A stretch of DNA of 36,099 nt from Tumebacillus flagellatus (GTDB taxonomy: Bacteria > Bacillota > Bacilli > Tumebacillales > Tumebacillaceae): NCBI RefSeq assembly GCF_000714935.1, contig NZ_JMIR01000029.1, forward strand, positions 58,249 to 94,347, read 5' to 3'. Numbering within the stretch: the stretch's first letter is position 1; each line of letters opens with the position of its first letter. The notes below the pieces were generated by a model, which saw only the letters and a list, made by a program, of their open reading frames with translations, was not told the DNA's origin and ran no database searches. Positions 1-6,600 of this stretch are shown piece by piece. A program made the position numbers and the translations under genes.

Positions 1-1
1 G

Positions 2-241
2 GTCGCTGCTGAGATCGGCTGGACTCGTCCAAGATTAGACCGTCTGTTCCATCGCCTAGCTGCTGTCCAAATCGAACAACGACAGCAAGAGGTGCCGGAG
101 GTCATTGGAAGTGATGAGTTCGCTGTCTTGCGTAGCCACCAGTACCCCCTGTCATTACCGATTTGAACGGTCGCCGTACCATGAGATTTTAGAAGGACGT
201 TCTAAGCGCAGAGAGGCATTCGCGGGTCTCCTACGTGGGAA
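2..241 (+). pseudogene. Decayed ISL3-family transposase fragment
   Basis: Reading from base 2 gives a peptide with VPEVIGSDEFAVLRSHQY, which resembles the ISL3 transposase core (VLGVDDFALRRGHRYGT type), and then reaches a stop. The continuation lies in other frames: VITDLNGRRT from about 151, then HEILEGRSKRREAFAGLLRG from about 180. These match the order of the family's RYGTILVDLETGR...LLPGRS segment, so at least two frameshifts and an in-frame stop have broken the gene. The left part lies outside the window and no catalytic domain remains on the right. I saw no terminal inverted repeat. The assignment rests on remembered family motifs; that it is broken is seen directly. Confidence 0.62.
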
Positions 242-510
242 GGCAGCATGTTAGATAGCGCTTTGAAATACCAATCGATTGTTTTCTTGTTTTCATTGGG
301 CTCTAGACACTTCTGCCAATCCCCATTTTCACCGCTACAAACTGGCAAGTAAGGTTACATTTTTATTAATCAATTCGCTTGCGCTTGCGAAAAACACAAT
401 ATCGCTCTCGGTACGTCATCGAAGAAAATTCATTCGGTCACTATTCACGAATGATCGGGACAACAAACCATTTACAAACGTGAACAAATATTTGAAAACT
501 GAAATATTTC
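242..510. other. AT-rich intergenic stretch, no gene seen
   Basis: This stretch between the transposase remnant and the promoter at 511 is visibly richer in A/T than the rest of the window. An open frame at 279-542 has no ribosome binding site, an unnatural-looking composition and overlaps the promoter, so I do not call it a gene. It probably belongs to the same imported segment as the two secreted-protein genes downstream. Confidence 0.5.
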
Positions 511-539
511 TTGTGAATTCCATATCAATTGCTTATAAT
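511..539 (+). promoter_or_regulatory. Sigma-A type promoter for the secreted-protein pair
   Basis: TTGTGA (511-516), a 17-base spacer and a perfect TATAAT (534-539). The predicted start point at about 546 leaves a short leader before the AGAGGAGG ribosome binding site at 558-565. It should drive the genes at 574 and 1017. Confidence 0.8.
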
Positions 540-573
540 TGATTGGAAATTATATTTAGAGGAGGTTGCTATT

Positions 574-1002
574 TTGAAGAAATCAACTGCTGTGCTTTCA
601 ACCCTGATTGCTCTTGGAATAGCTGGCGGTCTGTTCTTGGGCGTTTCCAAGTCTGGAGCTTCTTCAACACCTGAGCAGGAAGCTAAGCAAGCTGTCACCC
701 GCTACCTTGATGCCGTGAAAAAAGGCAACGTCGATGAGATGATGAAATCCACCATTGACAAACGATTCACGGATGACGCTACCAAACGTGATGTGTATGA
801 ATCTTTCAAAAACGATCCTGTCCAGACGGACAAGACTAAAATCCTCTCCATTAACAAAGTGGATAACACGCATCTGACTGCAACCATTCGTATCTCCACT
901 AAAGGAACCGGCACACACGATCTCACAATTCCTGTTCAAAAAGATGGAGAGCAATGGAAATTGGTTATTGACGGTCAAGAAGTGACCAAGAACAACGACT
1001 AA
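574..1002 (+). CDS. Secreted or membrane-anchored small protein, NTF2-like/DUF4878-like
   Basis: The start chosen is TTG at 574, nine bases after a strong GGAGG (561-565), giving 142 residues. Earlier starts lie in or before the promoter. Residues 1-30 (MKKSTAVLSTLIALGIAGGL onward) are a signal peptide or N-terminal membrane anchor; there is no lipobox cysteine. The mature part starts TPEQEAKQAVTRYLDAVKKG and has helix-then-sheet character with VQTDKTKILSI and WKLVIDGQEV. That is the pattern of DUF4878/NTF2-like extracytoplasmic domains, which carry no catalytic residues that I can name. The next gene follows after 14 bases, so the two are probably co-transcribed. The AT-rich composition differs from the rest of the window and suggests transfer. 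Function unknown. Confidence 0.8.
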   Translation: MKKSTAVLSTLIALGIAGGLFLGVSKSGASSTPEQEAKQAVTRYLDAVKKGNVDEMMKSTIDKRFTDDATKRDVYESFKNDPVQTDKTKILSINKVDNTHLTATIRISTKGTGTHDLTIPVQKDGEQWKLVIDGQEVTKNND

Positions 1003-1016
1003 TTGGAGGTCTACGT

Positions 1017-1457
1017 ATGAAACGAGTTAGGCGTGTCGGTCTTGCGGTTTCGATGTTTGCCGCACTAAGCTTTTATTCTGCATCAGCTTTCGCATCCCCA
1101 GGGCTTTGCTACTATTCTTTTGGGAACGGTCAATGGGGGTCTGGGGGATTTACGAACTCATTTGACAGCCCAATTTTTACTGTGACCAACTCCAGTAAGG
1201 TATGTACGATCAATGGTTGGCAGGACACGGGGTCAAGTGTCTCTCCTGCAAACGTTGAGTATAGGCTGTATCAGTATGGCATACTCTCGAATACGCTTTA
1301 TGGAAGCACACGGATTAGCGGGAACTATACCCAAAGTGGTTCGTGGTACTCCTACACCTACACAGGCGTAGACCCCAATCAAAAATACTTTTTGAGAATG
1401 TATCCGCATTCCACCGCAGGTATAAGTGGCGCAGGAAACGCCTACGACGGGTACTGA
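1017..1457 (+). CDS. Small secreted protein of unknown function
   Basis: 146 residues, starting at ATG 1017 behind TTGGAGGT (1003-1010). Residues 1-26 form a clear Sec signal peptide (MKRVRRVGLAVSMFAALSFY, then SASAFA), with predicted cleavage after AFA. The mature part of about 120 residues is rich in Gly, Ser, Tyr, Thr and Asn, with few charges and two cysteines (in GLCYYSF and SKVCTING) that could form a disulphide. Tyr/Ser-rich stretches such as YTQSGSWYSYTYTGV suggest beta structure, as in some secreted bacteriocin-like or surface proteins, but I do not recognise a family. It shares a promoter with the gene at 574 and is closed by the hairpin at 1471. A role as an exported partner of that protein is inference only. 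Confidence 0.78.
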   Translation: MKRVRRVGLAVSMFAALSFYSASAFASPGLCYYSFGNGQWGSGGFTNSFDSPIFTVTNSSKVCTINGWQDTGSSVSPANVEYRLYQYGILSNTLYGSTRISGNYTQSGSWYSYTYTGVDPNQKYFLRMYPHSTAGISGAGNAYDGY

Positions 1458-1470
1458 TCAAGCGAGAAGG

Positions 1471-1500
1471 GACGATTCCAATTGATCGTCTTTTCTTTTG
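1471..1500 (+). terminator. Intrinsic terminator of the secreted-protein pair
   Basis: GACGAT, an eight-base loop and ATCGTC, extendable with G-U and A-U pairs, followed by TTTTCTTTTG. It starts 13 bases after the stop at 1457. Confidence 0.7.
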
Positions 1501-1587
1501 GTCATGCAAACCCTTGCCCACTCTATGCCACAATTCCCTCAATCTCCTGAGTGGTTTGGCAGCGAGTATCTGAAAACGGGTCAGGGA

Positions 1588-1617
1588 CAAGAAAAGACCC
1601 ACCAGTTTAGGTGGGTC
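1588..1617 (-). terminator. Intrinsic terminator of the first germinant receptor operon
   Basis: Perfect 8-bp stem GACCCACC/GGTGGGTC (1596-1603 with 1610-1617) with a six-base loop, and TTTTC on the minus strand. It lies about 80 bases beyond the small gene at 1699, so that small gene belongs to the receptor transcript. I see nothing else between 1501 and 1698. Confidence 0.8.
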
Positions 1618-1698
1618 AATGGAATGCCGCTGTTTTCACATACAAGATTCGCCTTCTCAACCCTCACTTTGCCAACACCGCGACAGGTTCCCTTTTCC

Positions 1699-1878
1699 TC
1701 ACGTACTATTCCTCACCAACATCCACCCCGAAATCCCCAGCGCCAACGCCGCGAAGAGGAACGCGCCCCACGCCCCCGAGCGATGGTCGCGCTTTCGCAT
1801 CCAGCGCCCGAAGTTGAACGTGTAGACCGCAATCCAGAGCGGCACGAGCATCTGAAGAAACAGCGACATCCACTGCAA
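1699..1878 (-). CDS. 59-residue two-helix membrane protein, probable germinant receptor D subunit
   Basis: This small gene starts at TTG 1878, eight bases after an AGAGAGGGGG ribosome binding site. It ends at TGA 1699, 18 bases after the C-subunit gene and before the shared terminator. An internal ATG at 1869 is an alternative start. The product has two hydrophobic segments: residues about 5-23 (SLFLQMLVPLWIAVYTF) and 37-55 (AWGAFLFAALALGISGWML). They are separated by a basic loop, GRWMRKRDHRSG. Small two-helix proteins encoded beside GerA-type operons in Bacillus (D subunits such as the GerKD type) modulate receptor function. Position, size and topology fit that group, but the sequence alone cannot prove it. 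Confidence 0.68.
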   Translation of the reverse strand: MQWMSLFLQMLVPLWIAVYTFNFGRWMRKRDHRSGAWGAFLFAALALGISGWMLVRNST

Positions 1879-1896
1879 AACCGCTACCCCCTCTCT

Positions 1897-3234
1897 CTAT
1901 TTCGACGTGACCGGCGCCAGTTGCACCCCGATTCGGCGGATGTTCAGGTCCACTTCGATGTTCACTTTGGCATCCTTCAACTTATCTCGAAACGGGTACT
2001 GCTCCAACTCGTGCTGCGTCCAAAAATGACTCCGCGCCCGCCGAAACGTGCCGAACGGCGCGACTTGATACTCATGGAACAGGCGGTTCATCAACGCCTC
2101 TTCCTTCTCTTTCAACGTCTTCTTGATCGAGTCTTCCAACACCCGCATGTTGCCCTCCTCGGTGTAGTCGATCGAGCTCTGCACCCCGACCAAGTCGCCC
2201 TCCAACTTCTGTTTGATCTCAATCCGAATCGGGTCGGACTCCAAATCCAAATTCATCTGCGGCGAACGCGCGTGCTTGATCTCCAACGCCTCGTACTTCC
2301 CCTGCTCCTGCGGGTCGGGAAAGTCCATCTGCGTCCGCTGCAAATCCCCGCGGATCATCAGCAACATCCGAGTTTCGATTCCGTCCAGATACGTGACGAG
2401 TTTGTCTTTCTTAAAAATCGCCGTCCCGACGAACTCAATCGAATTCCCGCCCATCCGGACGATCTTCCCTGGTTTAAACGAAACCCCCGAGTCGGACATC
2501 ATCTCTTGGCGGTTGCCTTTTTGCTTTCCTTCGGACCCCATCCCCCCGCCTTGACCACCCCCGGCCGACTTGTTCTCTTCCGCTTGCTGCTGCACTTTTT
2601 TGTTGATCGCAAGCACGGGTGCCACCGGGTCTTCGTTCGCGCCCTCCGTGACGATCAGAAATTCGTGCAGTTTGTTCGTGACCGTAAGCCCCGTGTTCCG
2701 CCCGATCTCCGAGATCGATTCGTTGAAGCGCGACGGCGATTTTTCCAACACGGGCTGGTTGACTTGAAACAGCTCCCGCGCCTCCCCCGGCACGACAAAG
2801 TAACTGACCGTGCGCCGGAAATCCCGCATCCGCACCAACGGCCCGATAAAGTTCAACATGCCCTCCTTGGCAACGTCCTCTCCGATAAAAATCGTCGTCA
2901 AATGCAACAGCGAGATCCGCCGCTCGACGGTGGCGTTGAGCAACGTCAACGCTCCGGCAATCGTGTTGGCGCGCACGGTGAGCGGACGCGACGCTCCCAA
3001 TTGCACGCCTCCTCCGCTGCTTCCCCCGCCGGAGCCGCCCGCCATCTCGCTTGGCACCGCAATCCGCACCGTCACGTCGACCGTGTTGTCCGGCCCCTTG
3101 TCAAGCCCCATGCCGACGACAAACGCCATGCCTTCCAACTCCACGCGGTCGTAACATCCCGTGCCGAACACCGAAGCGGTCAGGGTGACGACGAGCAAGC
3201 TAAGAAGCATCCGCCGAACGTTGTGCTTCTTCAT
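1897..3234 (-). CDS. Spore germination receptor C subunit, Ger(x)C lipoprotein
   Basis: 445 residues, starting at ATG 3234 behind AAGGAGG. It begins with a lipoprotein signal peptide: MKKHNVRRMLLSLLVVTLTA, then a lipobox ending GTGC at about residue 27, followed by YDRVELEGMAFVVGMGLDKG, the hallmark start of Ger(x)C proteins. The C-terminal domain ends in NIEVDLNIRRIGV, typical of the family. Two insertions are Gly/Ser-rich (GGSGGGSSGGG near residue 70) or charged (near residue 230, with GGGQGGGMGSEGKQKGN), making it longer than the roughly 365-residue homologue in the second operon. Ger(x)C lipoproteins sit on the outer face of the spore inner membrane as part of the nutrient receptor with the A and B subunits. 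It overlaps the B gene by 35 bases. Confidence 0.93.
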   Translation of the reverse strand: MKKHNVRRMLLSLLVVTLTASVFGTGCYDRVELEGMAFVVGMGLDKGPDNTVDVTVRIAVPSEMAGGSGGGSSGGGVQLGASRPLTVRANTIAGALTLLNATVERRISLLHLTTIFIGEDVAKEGMLNFIGPLVRMRDFRRTVSYFVVPGEARELFQVNQPVLEKSPSRFNESISEIGRNTGLTVTNKLHEFLIVTEGANEDPVAPVLAINKKVQQQAEENKSAGGGQGGGMGSEGKQKGNRQEMMSDSGVSFKPGKIVRMGGNSIEFVGTAIFKKDKLVTYLDGIETRMLLMIRGDLQRTQMDFPDPQEQGKYEALEIKHARSPQMNLDLESDPIRIEIKQKLEGDLVGVQSSIDYTEEGNMRVLEDSIKKTLKEKEEALMNRLFHEYQVAPFGTFRRARSHFWTQHELEQYPFRDKLKDAKVNIEVDLNIRRIGVQLAPVTSK

Positions 3235-4327
3235 GCTCTCGCTCCTCCTTTCGCCGCTTGAAGCGCACCGCCGTCGCCACGAGCAACGGAATCCCGACCA
3301 CGACCGCCCAACTCCATGTCACGATGTACTTGTTGTTAAACGCGATCGTCTCCACGAAACTGCGCGTGTAAAACGAAAGCGCAAACACGATCAACGCCGT
3401 CGACGCAACCAACGGCCGGAAGACCGGCATGCGAAACACCGTCGCGAACAGGTACGTGGAAATCAACAGCGTCGTCGCCATCTTGAGCACCGCCATCACA
3501 ACCCAGATGAATACAAACGCCGCCTCCAAGCGCTGGATGAAGCGCCCGATGTAGATCAAACGCCCCAGCTGATACAGCGGAAACGGCGAACGCATCGCCG
3601 CTTCCGGCGAAAACACGATCACGAACACGAGCGTCACCAGCAGATACGTCATTCCGATCGCGATGATCGACAGGAAACCCATCGTGCGCAGCTCTTCCTG
3701 TTTGCGCAGCCGCGAACCAAACAGGGTGAGCACCAAGAGGTTCACAAACACGCTGAGAAACAGGCCGCTGCCGGTCAACAGCGGCGTCACGCCAAACCCC
3801 AGAATCGGAAAAATCTTATCCGGCCGCATCCAGTTCAAATTCAGCACCAATAGCGCCCCGAGCCCCACCGCCAGCCATGACCAAAACACCAACGCCAGCC
3901 GGCTCAACCCCTCCAATCCCTTCCACGCGCAATACGCCACCGTGAGAAAAAACGGAACAGCCACGAACGAGATCGGCGAGCGCGGCAACACGGTGGTCAC
4001 CACCGCTTCGGTAAACGTGCGGGAGAGCGTGACCATGTCGAGCATCATGTACACGGCGATCACCACGCACATCGTGCGGGCGGCAAAGCGCCCGAGCGTT
4101 TTTTCACAGAGCGTGATCAGGTCTTCCTTCTTCTCGCGGGCAAACACGGGACCGGCCAGCGCCCAGACTCCCAGCGTGATCAACATGGAGAAGAGCGGAA
4201 TCATCCACCCGGCCGACGAGCCTTGCAACACCAACTGCTGCGGGTAAAAAAGCGAAACGTCGGCGATCGAAGCGATCACGGAGAGCGCCAACAATTCGCG
4301 TTTGCCGAGGTGTCCGGTTTTGATCAC
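3200..4327 (-). CDS. Spore germination receptor B subunit, GerAB/amino-acid permease family
   Basis: 375 residues, starting with GTG at 4327, which overlaps the A-gene stop in a GTGA four-base overlap, with GGGGAGGG upstream. About ten hydrophobic segments are evident, for example ELLALSVIASIADVSLFYPQ, TMCVVIAVYMMLDMVTL, LALVFWSWLAVGLGALLVL and AFVFIWVVMAVLKMATTLLI. This is the layout of the GerAB family, a branch of the APC superfamily thought to bind the germinant. The C-terminus is a basic tail, RFKRRKEEREHEEAQRSADAS. It lies between the A and C genes, and the coupled starts suggest matched expression in the forespore. The ligand cannot be predicted from sequence. Confidence 0.93.
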   Translation of the reverse strand: MIKTGHLGKRELLALSVIASIADVSLFYPQQLVLQGSSAGWMIPLFSMLITLGVWALAGPVFAREKKEDLITLCEKTLGRFAARTMCVVIAVYMMLDMVTLSRTFTEAVVTTVLPRSPISFVAVPFFLTVAYCAWKGLEGLSRLALVFWSWLAVGLGALLVLNLNWMRPDKIFPILGFGVTPLLTGSGLFLSVFVNLLVLTLFGSRLRKQEELRTMGFLSIIAIGMTYLLVTLVFVIVFSPEAAMRSPFPLYQLGRLIYIGRFIQRLEAAFVFIWVVMAVLKMATTLLISTYLFATVFRMPVFRPLVASTALIVFALSFYTRSFVETIAFNNKYIVTWSWAVVVGIPLLVATAVRFKRRKEEREHEEAQRSADAS

Positions 4328-6447
4328 GTCTTTTTCCCTCCCCGTCGTCCTGATTGGTTGATGCCTTCGGTGTCGATCCTGCGGTTTTCTTCGTCGATGC
4401 GCTCCTCCGCTTCTCTGGAATCATGCGTGCGCGGGTCCCACTTGCGAAGAAAGCGCAACTGCCGCTTCATAAGACCCGGATAGAGCGCGCCCGGCCGGAC
4501 TTCTTGCCTGAATACCGGACCGCGCAAGATCACGTCTTCGGACGATTGTTTGTACGGCGCCACGTGCGTCATCATCGGAACGCCAAACGATTTGAGCGTC
4601 GTCCAATGGGTCAGCAGCACCATCACGCCAAGCGTGATGCCGTAAAACCCCCACACCGCCGCCATCGCCATCATCAAGAAGCGCAGCGTGCGCACGGCGA
4701 ACGACAGGTTGTAGTTGGGCATCGTAAACGCCGCCAGCGCCGTGACCGAGACGACGATGACGAGCAACGGCGACACGATGCCCGCCTGCACCGCCGCTTG
4801 CCCGAGAATCAAAGCGCCGACGATGCCGATCGTCGGGCCGATGACGTTCGGAATCCGGATGCCCGCCTCGCGGATCAACTCGATGGCGATCTCCATCAGC
4901 AACACTTCCACCACGACGGGAAACGGAACTTTCTCCCGTGACGACGCGATGGTCAGCATCAAGTCGGTCGGGATCATCTCCGGATGGTAGTTGGTGACGG
5001 CGATGTAGAGCGCGGGCAACAGCATCGCAATCAAAAACGCCGCAAACCGAATTAAACGCAAAAACGTCCCGAACGGATAGCGAATGTAGGCGTCTTCCGC
5101 GGTGTGCAGCAGCGTCCAGAGCATCGTCGGCAACACCAACACTTGCGAACTTTGCCCGACGAACACGGCGACATATCCTTCCGAAAGCGATTGCGCCACG
5201 CGGTCAGGCCGCTCCGTCGCCAGCATCCGCGGGACATAACCGGGCGGGCCGTCCTCGATCATCTGTTCGAGGATGCCGCTGTCTTGGAGAAAGTCGACTT
5301 TAACGTCCTGAATGCGGCGGCGAACTTCCCTCACGAGTTTCGGGTTGCAGATGCCGTCCACGTACATGATCGCCACGTCGGTCGGCGCGAGTTCGCCGAC
5401 TTGCGTAATCTCCGTGATCAACTTCTCCGTGCGCAAGCGGGCTCGCACGAGGCCCGTGTTGGTGCGAAAGTGCTCTGTGAACGCATCGTGCGGGCCGCGC
5501 ACAACCGTCTCGGTTTTGGTGTCGCCGACGCTGCGGTGCTCAAAGCCCTTGGTTTCAACCAGCAGGACTTCCTTCATCCCGTCGACGAACACGGCGGTCG
5601 TGCCGGTGAGGATGGTGTTTTTGACCGCTTTCCATTTGGTTTCTTCCGTGAGTTGATTGCCGGGAATCAGCGTTTTGCGCAAGAGATCCGCCCGCGACAA
5701 CGCCGGGGGCTCATGCGGCACTTCCGCGAGCAACATCAACGGTTCGAGGATGTGGTTGTTGATGATCGTCTTGTCGCTCAAGCCCTCCATGAACACGGCA
5801 AACGCCTGCACGGGCGGGACGGTTGAGATCGTGAAGTCGCGGATGATGAAGTCGGCGTTCAGCGGAATTTGGAACACGTCCTCGACGGTGCGCCGGTTCT
5901 CCTCCAACACGGGAGAGACGAACTCCGGGTACGTCGGCTTGAAATCCAAGTTCTCCGTTCTGGGATCGGGTTGCAGCTCTTTGCCCATGATCTTGGGTTG
6001 ATGAGACCGGCTTTTTTTCTGCGGGCGGCGGATTTTGAGCGGCAACTCGGCGGCAGGGGCGTTTTTTTCCGGAAGGCGGTCTGCGGTGTCTTCCGCGGTG
6101 TCCGCTTCCGGTTCCTCCCGCGCTTCCGGTTCTTGGCGGGCTCCGATCTTTTTGGGTTTCACACGGTGATGGCGTTTGCGCGGAGACGGGGACGGCTTGG
6201 AGGCCGCCGGTTTGGGCTCGTCCCGGTGCTCCCGTTGTTCGCGGCTTTGAGGTTCCTCCCGCTTGGACGGTTTCTCCTCCGGCTTTTGCTTTTGTGTCGG
6301 CCGCTCTTCTCGCTGAGATTTCCTGCGGTGATCCGGCCCCTGCTCCTCGCCGCCATCCTGCATGTCGTCCGGCACCAAGGAAAAGTCCTCGTCCAAAACG
6401 GAATCGTCCACCGTAAACCAGCGACTGGCTTTCTGCAAGATGCTCAC
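4324..6447 (-). CDS. Spore germination receptor A subunit with long charged N-terminal extension
   Basis: The frame is open to 6516, but I choose GTG at 6447, nine bases after AGGGGAGG, giving 707 residues (MSILQKASRW...). Residues about 30-175 are low-complexity and highly charged, with many Lys, Arg, Glu and Pro (for example QREERPTQKQKPEEKPSKRE). From about residue 185 the GerA fold begins: NADFIIRDFTI, then DGICNPKLVREVRRRIQDV and VPRMLATERPDRVAQSLSEG. The last 270 residues contain several membrane helices (LIRFAAFLIAMLLPALYIAV, NVIGPTIGIVGALILGQAAV). GerA subunits are usually shorter, about 450-550 residues; the homologue at 14283 has 443. GerA subunits form the oligomeric core of the nutrient receptor in the spore inner membrane. 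First gene of its operon; I found no convincing forespore promoter before it. Confidence 0.93.
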   Translation of the reverse strand: MSILQKASRWFTVDDSVLDEDFSLVPDDMQDGGEEQGPDHRRKSQREERPTQKQKPEEKPSKREEPQSREQREHRDEPKPAASKPSPSPRKRHHRVKPKKIGARQEPEAREEPEADTAEDTADRLPEKNAPAAELPLKIRRPQKKSRSHQPKIMGKELQPDPRTENLDFKPTYPEFVSPVLEENRRTVEDVFQIPLNADFIIRDFTISTVPPVQAFAVFMEGLSDKTIINNHILEPLMLLAEVPHEPPALSRADLLRKTLIPGNQLTEETKWKAVKNTILTGTTAVFVDGMKEVLLVETKGFEHRSVGDTKTETVVRGPHDAFTEHFRTNTGLVRARLRTEKLITEITQVGELAPTDVAIMYVDGICNPKLVREVRRRIQDVKVDFLQDSGILEQMIEDGPPGYVPRMLATERPDRVAQSLSEGYVAVFVGQSSQVLVLPTMLWTLLHTAEDAYIRYPFGTFLRLIRFAAFLIAMLLPALYIAVTNYHPEMIPTDLMLTIASSREKVPFPVVVEVLLMEIAIELIREAGIRIPNVIGPTIGIVGALILGQAAVQAGIVSPLLVIVVSVTALAAFTMPNYNLSFAVRTLRFLMMAMAAVWGFYGITLGVMVLLTHWTTLKSFGVPMMTHVAPYKQSSEDVILRGPVFRQEVRPGALYPGLMKRQLRFLRKWDPRTHDSREAEERIDEENRRIDTEGINQSGRRGGKKT

Positions 6448-6535
6448 GACCACAACCCTCCCCTTTTCTGTCCGATGCAACAATTTCTCTTGGTAGCGTC
6501 CCCCGCCGCTTGCCAACCATGCGCGTTTTTTCCAT

Positions 6536-6574
6536 AAAAAGAAGACCCTTCCGCGCCGCCGCGATAAGGGTCTT
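6536..6574 (-). terminator. Intrinsic terminator of the ABC-F gene
   Basis: Nine-base-pair stem AAGACCCTT/AAGGGTCTT (6542-6550 with 6566-6574) around a GC-rich loop, followed on the minus strand by CTTTTT. It lies 26 bases past the ABC-F stop and just upstream of the receptor A gene, separating the two transcripts. Confidence 0.85.
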
Positions 6575-6600
6575 GTTTCCCGGTGTTTCCTAGCGTTTTC

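Noticed and set aside
279-542. 87-residue frame in the AT-rich region
   Set aside because: No ribosome binding site, it overlaps the strong promoter at 511-539, and there is no recognisable protein character.
1498-3261. Plus-strand frame opposite the germination C-subunit gene
   Set aside because: Antisense shadow of a gene with clear lipoprotein and Ger(x)C features; Arg/His/Pro-rich composition without a start signal.
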